NCBI GenBank assembly: GCA_009192285.1
Contig: CM018603.1
Coordinates: 1,043,307 to 1,107,306 of the forward strand
DNA length: 64,000 nucleotides
Direction of reading: 5' to 3'
Source of the DNA: Morchella semilibera
Lineage: Eukaryota > Ascomycota > Pezizomycetes > Pezizales > Morchellaceae
Shown here: positions 55,258 to 64,000 of the stretch, piece by piece
Layout: each line of letters begins with the position of its first letter
Numbering within the stretch: the first letter of the stretch is position 1
Notes under the pieces: generated by a model
The model's database searches: none
What the model was told of the DNA's origin: nothing
The model's input: only the letters and a program-made list of their open reading frames with translations
Program-made: the position numbers and the translations under genes

Positions 55258-55382
55258 CTGTTCGGTTGACACAGAAATCCATAGATTGGTTGCAATCTAT
55301 GAATTGGGCCCAATAAAATAATCACCTCCATAGGTGTTTTTTTTTTTTATATTCGATCCATGGATCGCAACCAACCGAACAG
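55258..55382. mobile_element. Small MITE, 125 bp
   Basis: Perfect 11-bp terminal inverted repeats CTGTTCGGTTG (55258-55268) and CAACCGAACAG (55372-55382). Inside are a second small hairpin (ATAGATTG-GTTG-CAATCTAT), the palindrome GATCCATGGATC and a T run. No coding capacity and no clear target-site duplication. Short ends and size suit a non-autonomous hAT- or PIF-like element. Confidence 0.6.
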
Positions 55383-56368
55383 AGTCTAAATTGAGACTCT
55401 AGACTATATCCCGTCTCCATCGCATCAAACCTCCTTCATTCGCTGACCGGTTTCGGCATCACCAACCATTATATCCTCTTCGCTCTACTGTAATCTCGCA
55501 GCGTCTCCGAACACGACCAATATTGCATGACATACAAAAAGGTGGATCTGGCATGAATTTACGAGTAGCATTAATGCCTGCTTAGGCTACGTCACATTGG
55601 CCAGCCAGTGAAGCATGCATTAGCGTGGCCTATATAAGTAGGGAATAATATATAAAACCAAAGTATGTAAAGCAAATATCTGCGAGGTTTATGGGCTCTC
55701 CAAGTGTTCTAGAAACCGATAATACAGCGGGCTGCTTGCCTGGGCGCTTTTGATAGTAGATAATTAAGATCATATAGCATTTTATGCAGGAGAGAGGTTT
55801 CAAATGCCTTGAGCATCTCCACGGAAGCACCCCTCTATTTGTTGTAAAGCAAATAGCTAGCTAGGCTGTTCGATGACTTTATTTTATACCCAGTGCACCG
55901 CTGTATACAAAATTCAGAGGGGGCATAAGACATCTACCCCTCCGATAGATCTCTAGTATGCTAGTCATAAATGAGTCGGAATTGTAAAACATAGCTTTTC
56001 CAATTGTCTTAGCAACTACATCAATTTCAAACTTTCTAATTCACCAGAGGATCATGCCTCACTCCAGCCTAGTGCCATCCCAAATTGCCCCTAGGTAAGG
56101 TTCGCCCTGTTGTAGTGAGTCTGGTCTTTGTTTTAGATCGGGTTCTCTAAACTCTGTATCCTATCTCATTAAGGCCTATAGCGGTGGCCTAAAACTATAC
56201 AAATTTCATTGCGGAAGCGGTAATGTGCCGAATTGAAAGCTCAATAGTTTTGCTTGATAGATTTGGAGGTTTTATTGTGTTTAACTTTTCGAATATAGAA
56301 ACAGAAGAGAAGAAAATGATTAATTCCACCTAACTAAGTAAAAGGGTAAACCCCCAAGCAAGCCCCAC

Positions 56369-57781
56369 CTACCACCTCTTACAAACTGTAATCATACTCT
56401 GCTCCCCGACCATAACCATATACTCTCCGCCCACACTAAACGCGATGTGTCTAATGGGTGACCTGACCTTCGGGATATCTACACAGTGATGCGGCCTCAC
56501 CAGTCCAAACGGGCTTGTCACATCATCAACAACCTTAATCTTGACACCCAATGGCATCTCCCCGCCCGCGCTCCCCACGCTTTCCTCCCGCCCCTCCCCG
56601 CTCTCCTTCCGGAACATCTCGGTCCTGCACAGATCCCACATGTTCACCCGCCCCATGGTGCTCCCCATGGCAAGGATTGGATGCAGTCCCTTGGCGCCAA
56701 AGAACCCAAAGCGCATGAAGAACGGCTCCGTGTCTTTGCACTCAAACATCACGAGCCTCTCGAAACCAGGGCCGAAGACGCTCCGCGTCTCGCGGAACTC
56801 GTGGGTCGTTGGCGGAGACCCCCAGGCCTCTGGGTCCAACCGGCTGGTGAAGCCCTGGATCGACCAAAGGACAATGCGGTGCTCCTTCGCCGCCTTGCTC
56901 AGGATCACGTCGCCGTGCCATTCCAGACAGTCAATGTAGTTACTGTGGACCATGCTCGTGGCAAAGTGGGGGTAGTGCAGCACCACCGGCTTGTCGCTCC
57001 CGGCGGGCATCTCCTTGGGCAGTATCCACAGATTGACGATATGGTCCATTCCGCCCGAGAGCAGGTATCGCCCCGATGCGTGGAACGAGATGGATAGTAT
57101 CGTTTCGCGGTGGCCCTCGCCCGCGCATATCAGCGCGCACGGCTGCGTGCTGTAGTCGGGGTGGACGTTCCATATCCGCACCGTCGAGTCGGCAGAGGCC
57201 GAAGCGAGCAGGTTCTGGTCGGAGGGGGACACGAGAATCTCCATTATCTCGTCGCCGTGGCCAGATAATGTCTGTTGGACTTTCCCCGTGTGTATATTGA
57301 TGATCTTGATTATCCCTGCCGCACCGCCGACGGCGAGGAGCGGCGCGCCCGTGCTTGTGCAGCGCGTCCAACAGGCTGAGCAGAGCGCCTCGGTGGGGAA
57401 GAAGAGGTCGTCATGGAAGTACTGGATTATCTCGATCCCACGAGAAGGGTGGGGACGGGCAATGATGACCTCACGGCCACCGACGACGGCAAAGACAGGG
57501 TCGACACCCGGAGGGGTATACGGGTAGAAGTAAGCGCCGTAGAAAGTGACACCTGGCGAGCCTTTGTTGGGCTAGGTGGGGCTTGTTTGTTAGTGAGTGG
57601 GCTGGAGAGAGAGAGGGGGGTCAGTATTGAACATGAGAGCAGTAGAGAAGGGACTTACGCCGATTGTGGATTTGACGGTGGGGAACTTCCATTGATCGAG
57701 AGGCTTGGTAGTTGGAGCTGTGTTAACGACTGGGGTAGTGGAGGAAGAGCCAGGGGTCTCCGTGTCCCGTTTTTTACTCAT
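56369..57781 (-). CDS. EED-like WD40 subunit of Polycomb repressive complex 2
   Basis: EED binds H3K27me3 and activates the EZH methyltransferase in PRC2, acting in nuclear gene silencing. Exons on the minus strand are 57781-57659 and 57571-56369 (87-nt intron, GTAAGT donor), giving 441 aa, the usual EED length. A short Ser/Thr-rich tail (MSKKRDTETPGSSSTTPVVN) leads into WD repeats with family-specific text: PVFAVVGGREVIIARPHPSR, LLAVGGAAGIIKIINIHTGK, QNLLASASADSTVRIWNVHP, ISFHASGRYLLSGGMDHIVN, IDCLEWHGDVILSKAAKEHR and AMGSTMGRVNMWDLCRTEMF. The last blade ends SMITVCKRW. Residues about 355-380 carry a Gly/Glu-rich insert. The start ATG is the first in frame. Presence implies this fungus kept the H3K27 methylation system, which many fungi have lost. 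The family call is strong. Confidence 0.93.
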
Positions 57782-58677
57782 TGTGGTGAGAGAGTTGTCT
57801 GGTGAAATGAAATGATAACTCGTAGATAATATAGTAGCTGGCTGCTGGAACAATCTTGACAGGCGATTATAGAGGTCCACTGCGAGGAGATTGACTGGTT
57901 GATGATCCCTAGATAGATATGTAGCTTAATTAGTCAATTGAATTGTAAACAGGCTTCTGTTATCAGAACGAACTTGTGAAGTGTAACGCGTCTTGTGTAG
58001 CTGCTGCTTCACTTATCGCTCACCAGAAATGAATCCCTAAAGAAGTATGCAGACACAGTACCTACATGATGAATGATGTATTCAAAGAGACTATACCCTA
58101 AGCCCTCGGTTCATCTTTGCCTGTCTTGGCAACAACCGAGCACGAAAGAGCACTCGCTTTGAGAACCTCGAGATTCATCTAATACAGTATTAAAACCTGA
58201 TAAACCCATAAAGACATCAATTTACCCCAATATAGCTTTTTAAACTGCTCTTACGTAATATTATATACATTATATACTCACATGTAGTCTAAATATTCGG
58301 GCCCAGTAATACGTTACCGCCAACTGGATTCAGGCTTAGTCGAAATGGAGCCTCTCAAAAGGTTAAACCCGGCATCCCCCCTTCTTTTTTTGAAAACTTG
58401 AATTATAGTTAGATTCAGTTAGAAAACTTACTTTCTTTTGGAGTCTAATTTCGTGGAAGGGTCCGACTCCAGCCCGATCCTGCCTAGCCGGCCAGGCCCT
58501 TTTTTCTTAAAAAAAAAATAGGCGTAGGAACTGCGTCTGAAGCGGGGCTATATGAGGTTTTTATGGTGTTTGGCCGCTTATCGATACAAAAATCTCCGTA
58601 TCCGGAGAGCAGATGGGGGGTTGTTGGCAGTTTTCTCAGGCTTTCGTGTCCGGCTGAGACCAGCAGAATTGTCGAGA

Positions 58678-58695
58678 TCATGGTTGATCACTCGG
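58678..58695 (+). repeat. Gapped motif, copy 15
   Basis: TCAT-GGTT-GATCACTCGG, one mismatch. Spacer GGTT is shared with copy 1. Confidence 0.65.
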
Positions 58696-58968
58696 TTTCT
58701 CAGTGCAGAACAATCTTTGATTTATTGACTCATTGATTGACCAATTGATAATTTGTACATGCGCGAAGCAGTGCTTTGATTCTGCCCGAGCCCGCCTCGA
58801 GATTGCCAATAACTGATAATCCCACTGTTATTCGGTAAAGTGTTTACAATTTTTTGGTGTAAAGATCTCACTAAGTATTTCCTAACAAGTTTAAAGTTTT
58901 GTTCTGTGGCCCTAATATTGACCGTTGTAGTAGCGGATTTCCCAATAGAGAAAGTAGATCCATTTCCA

Positions 58969-58986
58969 TCATAGAATATCACTCAT
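58969..58986 (+). repeat. Gapped motif, copy 16
   Basis: TCAT-AGAA-TATCACTCAT, two mismatches, 291 bp after copy 15 in the same orientation. Spacer AGAA is shared with copy 17. Confidence 0.55.
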
Positions 58987-60606
58987 ATAAGTGTTTAGGT
59001 AGGGCCTGGGGCCATGAAAATCGAGACAAGACAAGCCCACCAATACTTAAATGAGATGAGGCAAGACGGGTCAAGGACAGGCTCATGGTGAACACTAGCT
59101 AGGCCACGCCCAAGTTCGAGCCTGGACTACTCCACCGTCTACGTACCCCACTGTTAGCAACGGCAGAGGACATAGAGGCTTTTATTACCCCAACTCCTCG
59201 TATTCTTCTTAGTGTTGCGAATCGCAACCGCTCGTGATCTAAGCCTGGAGGCCTTGGGCGTTACACGTAATCCAAACGGATCTATTTGACTCATGAAGTC
59301 AGCGCCAAAATGACTATAACTGAAGCATTTTGACACCACGCGCACCAGCTTAGCTATGTAACTATATGTTGGAAGTAAATGCTAAGAAGGCCCTTTGACA
59401 ATGGCAGATGGAGGTACTACATGTAGTTAACCCTGCTCACATCCAACCCTCAAAACTAGCGCTCTAGCGCCCACTAGCAGTCGATCATAATCCAAGCAGT
59501 TGATATGATATTGCTTTTCAAGCCCAGCCCAGGACTCGAGCCTAATCGATCATTGTCTTCCCTACAACTAAGAGGAAAGTGTATGTGTCCTTCCTTGTAA
59601 TGCTACCAATCGTTGCCCCAAGGGAAGGTCGGGCTGTTCCAGTCATATCAGGCAAAGCATAGTTGGCCCCCAGATCAGAAATGTTCCATTTTCACATCCA
59701 TATATGCTGAGTTTTGATAAGCCTCTAGCTAGTCTACGGCTTAGAAAGGGGGTGCATTTACTATATATAGCGATTGAACTCAACATATAACATAGGCCTA
59801 GCTAGGTCTATCCACACCTTTATCAGAAGCGCTGAGTGTTGTCTAGTTTGGAGATCAGGATGTACCTGGTATTGAGAACCATCATCAACCTATCGTGTAT
59901 CTAGCCTTTAGCATGTAAGAGCACCTTACATACCAGGATAACTGTCCATGGTCTGTGAGATAATGCATCAGAGCAACATGAATCTATTCCGACGTTGTAA
60001 CTCCTTAAAATTACTTATGGTTACTATCCGAATAGGGAATGTTAAGGCTCCCCTGACATATATATGCGCCTTTCTAATCCGTCGCTGACCGGGAAGAAAC
60101 AGCATAACTGAATTCCGGCCGCCTACTTAGTGGTTAGGGCTCGAATCGGGTAGCATGAGCTTTTCTGGAGGTCTCATTAACAAGTTGGACCAGCTGGCTA
60201 ACAAACCCAACGTACCATATATGGTGCTCTCGAACGATAAGGGACGATACGAACGAACCCTACTAGAATGTTCAGCATCTTAGCTCGTGAAAGATTCAAC
60301 CGTTGCAATCCTATGAACTGGGGTTGGGCCGTGACATAGGTGGTTATCACTAAGTCTTGGGGCTTGGTTGGAGCGAAATGGGATAAAACTTAAAGTATAT
60401 TTTCCAAGCAAGATGCCAGTTCTATGTAGCTCCAGTAAGTTCTCCAATTGGCCACAGAGGTGTCGTGAAAGAGCCTTTCTGTTGTATATCATCTGGCGTT
60501 TCAGAGCCCCTCCCAACGCCCTCTCACGGACTCCACCTCCGTCTCAGGCCTGAAGCAAGAAGAAGCTGGAGATATACGGGCCTCGATCGAGCCTGAAGTA
60601 AAAAAC

Positions 60607-60711
60607 TGGAGACGCGGGGAATCGAACCCCGGACCACCTCTACACAAGCCTCAAGTATCTCTACATGAGGTTCAATGCTAAAGAGGTATTATACCACTAA
60701 ACCACATCCCC
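60607..60711 (-). tRNA. tRNA-Ala (AGC) with a 33-nt intron
   Basis: The mature part (72 nt) equals the intronless tRNA-Ala copies, anticodon AGC. A 33-nt insertion lies precisely after position 37, the normal intron site. The insertion contains inverted CCTCA and TGAGG, so it can form its own hairpin beside the anticodon stem. It should be removable by the tRNA splicing endonuclease. The flanks are unrelated to the other copies. Confidence 0.9.
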
Positions 60712-60785
60712 TGCTCTCTTAGATACTTTTACTATGCATTAACAAAATGGGACTATAGAAATACTCCTTTAGAATTAGGCCATCA

Positions 60786-60841
60786 CATGGTATCCTGTAC
60801 TTGATTGGAGGTAGTCTGGGGTTTGATTCCCCGAGTCTCCA
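60786..60841 (+). pseudogene. tRNA-Ala 3' fragment
   Basis: It ends in GGTTTGATTCCCCGAGTCTCCA, matching the T arm and acceptor 3' side of tRNA-Ala with two changes. The anticodon arm is destroyed and the 5' acceptor is absent. It lies 75 bp from the intron-containing tRNA-Ala, on the opposite strand. Confidence 0.7.
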
Positions 60842-62227
60842 TAACTTCTTGTTTTGTACCGATATATAGCCGAGATTCTCCTTATCAAAATAGGGTAGTT
60901 ATAACAAGCTACATGCATGTAGAGACTGTAATTTTACGTGCCAAGCCACTAACATGGAGTGAAGTTTTTTCTCCCCCTCACTAAAGCAAAACGGCATAGC
61001 CTAGAACTAGCGGGCACGCAATTTAAAAGTTACCTGGTCCTACCTAGGTTTGGTGACGTCGTTGCCTGGAAGGAGGAAGGTTTGACTATTGTCATTACTA
61101 AATTTCCTTGATCTCCATTGGCCGTTGGACTTTCCGAATCTGCAAATCTCAATAGTAGCTTTTCACCTGTAACAGAATTGACCTAGCCTGTTCCCTCGCT
61201 TTTCCTTTCCCTTTATTTTGGGAAAGACCTCTCGCCGACTCCAAGCAGTCAGGAGCACCTTTCAAAAAGTATAAAAGGAGCTTAGTGGAGCTACATACAA
61301 CGAACATGTGACGCAACTAACACGAAACATCAAGTAATGCTTCGGCACTTACTGATCCACTTCTACTAATAAAAATTCCGAGGGGAATTTTCAATTGCCA
61401 ATCAATTGTACTAATTTGGCCTTCAGTTCTTCCGGCATAATGAAGGAACCATCAATAGACTGTGTTTCCTTATCCGTTAGTCTGTCAATGCTGGCCCTCC
61501 TCCTATCCCTTATAAAAGAGGGTTAGGGTTTGTATTTGAGATTAATTGATATGAGAGATAACAAGATCTGTTGGCAAAGCTACCAATATTTTCTTTGGGG
61601 GGATCAGCATATACTTACTGACAGCTCAAGGGGTAAGAGTTTCCCCATTAAATTCATTCATACCTTCAAAACCCGGACAAAATCATCTTCCACGTAGGAT
61701 ACTTCATCGGGCACCTCATCATATCTACTTAGTAACGTGCGATATTGATAGAGCTATGGGGCTGGATTCTAGTTGAATAATGAACGATTCCTTGTTTATA
61801 ATTAACGAATAGACGAAGCGTCTTGGTTACCTATTCTTAGGGGAAGGTGAGCCCTTCCCCGTTTTCTATTCTGGGTTGTTGCCACCTTATAGTTGCCACA
61901 TTGCGCTACTCGCTTGAGGGTATCTACATCACTTAGGTACATTTCCTAATTCGTGTGTTCTCACAACGGGGGCTGGTAGTAAACTTTTACTCGGTAGTAA
62001 TCCTAACTCGCACTCCATGAACCTCCCTGCCTTTTGTGACACATCCTATGCTTACAAAGTATTTTAGTGTCTTACAGTTTGTAGAAAGTTTATGTAGATA
62101 TTACCACGCTGCCGGGGCCTAATATGTCTCAACCCTAAGCCCGTATACCTATTTTTAAGGGTTAGGGTTAAATGGAATGTTTGATGTTTTTATTTCAAGT
62201 AAGCGCTAAATCGAGCAACCATGCATG
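60842..62227. other. Intergenic DNA
   Basis: No coding or RNA signal. A TTAGGG-like bit occurs near 61521 and another near 62158, each only one to two units. Confidence 0.5.
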
Positions 62228-62326
62228 GCCCGGTTGGTCTAGAGGTATGATTGTCGCTTCGGGTTTCTCCCCGGGAATTTATTTCTCAAATGTGACAGGT
62301 CTCCGGTTCGATCCCGGAATCGGGCC
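62228..62326 (+). tRNA. tRNA-Pro (CGG) with a 27-nt intron
   Basis: The acceptor is GCCCGGT/ATCGGGC, the anticodon stem GTCGC/GTGAC, the loop TT-CGG-G with T38 after the intron, and the T arm TCCGG-TTCGATC-CCGGA. The intron is 62264-62290. It contains CCCCGGGA, which can pair with the CGGG of the anticodon loop as expected for a pre-tRNA intron. A T run follows the gene (ATTTTTTTTT), a good Pol III terminator. Confidence 0.95.
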
Positions 62327-62472
62327 GAATATTTTTTTTTAATTTTGACTTTATTAATACAGGACGACTTTACCTAGCAGGGAAGGTGGTGGGCTTGATT
62401 GAGTTAGTCAACAGATATGGTTAGTGTGGGCAGCGGCTAAATTAGCCAAATTTAGCCGGGACTATGATGCGA

Positions 62473-62490
62473 TCATAGAATGTCACTCGG
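62473..62490 (+). repeat. Gapped motif, copy 17
   Basis: TCAT-AGAA-TGTCACTCGG, one mismatch, about 150 bp after tRNA-Pro. Confidence 0.65.
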
Positions 62491-63115
62491 TTTACGCTGT
62501 GACTCAATACCACAACATACCTGCACCGTATGTAAATAAATACAAATACTTACTCTTGCAGAATGGCTGTGTATACCGTGCCACCAAATATAATCCAGGG
62601 CCATCATGGTGTGGGCTTTGGTTTCGTGCCTTTGCGTTGTGGATGTACTGCCATAATTCTCGGGTTTATATCAGTTTGCTTTTATATCAAAGAGACGGGT
62701 CTATTCCCAATTGGCTCAAGTTAAATATATCATTCCCCGACTATGGTAATTATGAAATGTCAATCCATGAGCGGGGCCAACTTATCCAAGCGTACCTAAT
62801 AACTAGATGTCTGATAGCGGCCCAAGTAAGCTTTCATTCACTAGTCCGATATACTCAGTTAGGTTGAAGATCCCACTATTCTAGCTATTTAAAAGCTCGT
62901 ATCATTTAGGAGAATTTAGTAAGGCACATATGCCTGCCTCATTAGAGTTATGCCTCAAGCTCGCAGTCCTCGAGTCGAGTACTATATAGGGGGAACTATT
63001 TTCTTTCTATATATCAAGTTAATCAGAAGTTCAAAACTGAGTGTATCATGTACACCATATCGTGACACCTAGGGTGAGGCCTAGAGGCCCTAGTTAATTG
63101 AAAACATTGCTGACG

Positions 63116-63133
63116 CCGAGTGATAAATTATGA
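63116..63133 (-). repeat. Gapped motif, copy 18 (NDUFA5 upstream region)
   Basis: TCAT-AATT-TATCACTCGG, perfect, minus strand, about 135 bp upstream of the NDUFA5 ATG. Confidence 0.7.
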
Positions 63134-63266
63134 ATGAGTGCATTACATGCTGACATAATCCCCCCACTGATTGGCAACTACAACCGTCTTAGCCACCTCC
63201 CATCCCCGCCATCACCGTCATCACCCACCCTACATACCCGCACAATTGGCCGCTGCATCGCTCACC

Positions 63267-63971
63267 ATGCATCCGACTCTCCGTCTGCTGACCGCCCGCC
63301 TCTCCCCCTTCTCCCCTACTGGTCTCACTGGCCTCCTCACACACCCGAACCCGCGCTCGACGCTCATCGCGCTCTACAACCACACTCTCACACTCCTCTC
63401 CCGCCTCCCCGAGCACTCCGTATACCGTCAGTCCACCGAGAACCTCACCCGTCACCGCCTCAACATTATCTCCTCTGTCAAGCCTGAGGGTTACGACGAA
63501 TACAAGCAGCAGTTCGATGCCGTTAGGGCCGAGTTCAAACTCAAGCCCGCCAGCAACACCGCCGAGGAGCTCGACATCGTTGTCAAGCAGGCCCGTGTCC
63601 TACTCGACGAATTCGCCTCTGCGCACCTCAAGACCGACAAGAGCGTGCGCGAGTACCATGCCGCCGAGTGCCGCAGGTGGACCTATCCCCGCGCGCAGCC
63701 GCCGAAGCATGGCGAAACCGCGACGCCGGCAGTGGAGGGTCCTATCGTAGATTTAGAGGATACGCTATATTTGCCGATTGAGCCACCGCTCTCTGCGGAA
63801 CAGGTGGCCGAATTGGAAGAGCAAATTGGCGCGGGGTTGATTGAAGAGGTGGTGGACCAAGGATGGGCGGAGATGAAGTTGGTGGGAGAGATGGAAGAGG
63901 CGAGAGTATGGGAGCCTTTGGAGGTTGAGCCGGAGGAGGGGCAGTGGGTGGGCTTTGAGAGGAAACCGTAG
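63267..63971 (+). CDS. NADH:ubiquinone oxidoreductase subunit NDUFA5 (B13, 29.9 kDa)
   Basis: Accessory subunit of the peripheral arm of mitochondrial complex I. A single exon gives 234 aa from the ATG at 63267; the frame is open further upstream but has no earlier ATG. The N-terminus is basic and hydrophobic (MHPTLRLLTARLSPFSPTGL). Family text follows: GLTGLLTHPNPRSTLIALYN, HSVYRQSTENLTRHRLNIIS, SVKPEGYDEYKQQFDAVRAE. The C-terminal half is acidic with conserved Trp-bearing pieces (VVDQGWAEMKLVGEMEEARV, VWEPLEVEPEEGQWVGFERK), as in fungal 29.9-kDa subunits. Fungal members are longer than the mammalian B13 subunit, and this one fits that. Only 29 bases remain before the window ends. Confidence 0.93.
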   Translation: MHPTLRLLTARLSPFSPTGLTGLLTHPNPRSTLIALYNHTLTLLSRLPEHSVYRQSTENLTRHRLNIISSVKPEGYDEYKQQFDAVRAEFKLKPASNTAEELDIVVKQARVLLDEFASAHLKTDKSVREYHAAECRRWTYPRAQPPKHGETATPAVEGPIVDLEDTLYLPIEPPLSAEQVAELEEQIGAGLIEEVVDQGWAEMKLVGEMEEARVWEPLEVEPEEGQWVGFERKP

Positions 63972-64000
63972 GTGGTAGAGGTGATAGTTGCGCAACCTCC

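Larger units (their letters stand above)
52974..56368. other. Intergenic DNA with two foldback structures
   Basis: Contains a TACATGTA (53668), a perfect hairpin (53682-53738), a gapped-motif copy (54347), a G run near 55090 and a small MITE (55258-55382). ORFs at 54014-54412 and elsewhere are not protein-like. Confidence 0.5.
57782..60606. other. Intergenic DNA
   Basis: Two gapped-motif copies in tandem orientation (58678, 58969), a TACATGTA (59418) and a CGAGACAAGACAAG stretch near 59020 like the inside of the element at 15136. No gene seen. Confidence 0.5.
62327..63266. other. Spacer between tRNA-Pro and NDUFA5
   Basis: A plus-strand open frame at 62424-62867 has no ATG start and no recognisable features. 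Two gapped-motif copies (62473 plus, 63116 minus) face each other here. Confidence 0.45.

Noticed and set aside
62424-62867. 147-codon open frame after tRNA-Pro
   Set aside because: No ATG start, no family resemblance, and it contains a copy of the non-coding gapped motif.
1-64000. CRISPR arrays, rRNA genes, bacterial operons
   Set aside because: None seen; no regularly spaced repeats and no recognisable 5S, 18S or 28S sequence. The genome is eukaryotic.

Overview
This window is nuclear DNA of a filamentous ascomycete fungus. The evidence is short spliceosomal introns (about 50-190 nt) with GTRNGT donors and CTAAC/CTAAT/CTGAC branch sites, eukaryotic tRNAs with introns after position 37, fungal protein families (Gvp36 BAR protein, complex I NDUFA5/29.9 kDa subunit, DUF8035-like and F-box/ankyrin proteins), class 2 mitochondrial DHODH, and a decayed DUF3435/FluG-type element. 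Small gene islands sit in large non-coding tracts littered with short repeats. That would fit a repeat-rich lineage such as Pezizomycetes, but I cannot prove the class from sequence alone.

Layout. 0-3.3 kb: two tRNA-Ala(AGC) genes, an uncertain acidic ORF and a four-exon eL43 (RPL43) gene. 3.3-10.8 kb: gene-free. 10.9-18.8 kb: a DUF8035-like coiled-coil protein, an orphan ORF, a 312-bp inverted-repeat element and an intact nine-exon gene for an unrecognised 558-aa protein. 19-21.6 kb: a recombinase-like relic, a third tRNA-Ala(AGC) on a 138-bp inverted duplication of the copy at 0.7 kb, and a tRNA-Val-like gene. 22-27.4 kb: a 1210-aa disordered repeat protein and an SRPK-type kinase gene that stops after the N-lobe. 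28.6-34 kb: tRNA-Lys(CTT), a CHIP-type TPR/U-box ubiquitin ligase and Gvp36. 34-41.5 kb: gene-poor, decayed. 41.5-52.9 kb: a short F-box/ankyrin protein, a 613-aa protein with retropepsin-like and RNase H-like modules whose catalytic residues look lost, a small Ser/Thr-rich protein behind a good TATA box, and DHODH. 56.3-57.8 kb: EED (PRC2 WD40 subunit). 60.6-62.3 kb: an intron-containing tRNA-Ala, a tRNA fragment and tRNA-Pro(CGG). 63.3-64 kb: NDUFA5.

The genes do not form one pathway. They are ordinary housekeeping genes (ribosome, pyrimidine synthesis, complex I, protein quality control, membrane shaping, chromatin) among lineage-specific ones. The strongest unexplained signals are dispersed and non-coding. 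One is an 18-bp gapped motif, TCAT-N4-TATCACTCGG, in 18 copies with fixed spacing and none in a modelled exon. The other is 24 copies of the palindrome TACATGTA, roughly 20 times the chance expectation, also all outside exons. Splice models were made by hand from consensus sites and reading-frame continuity.
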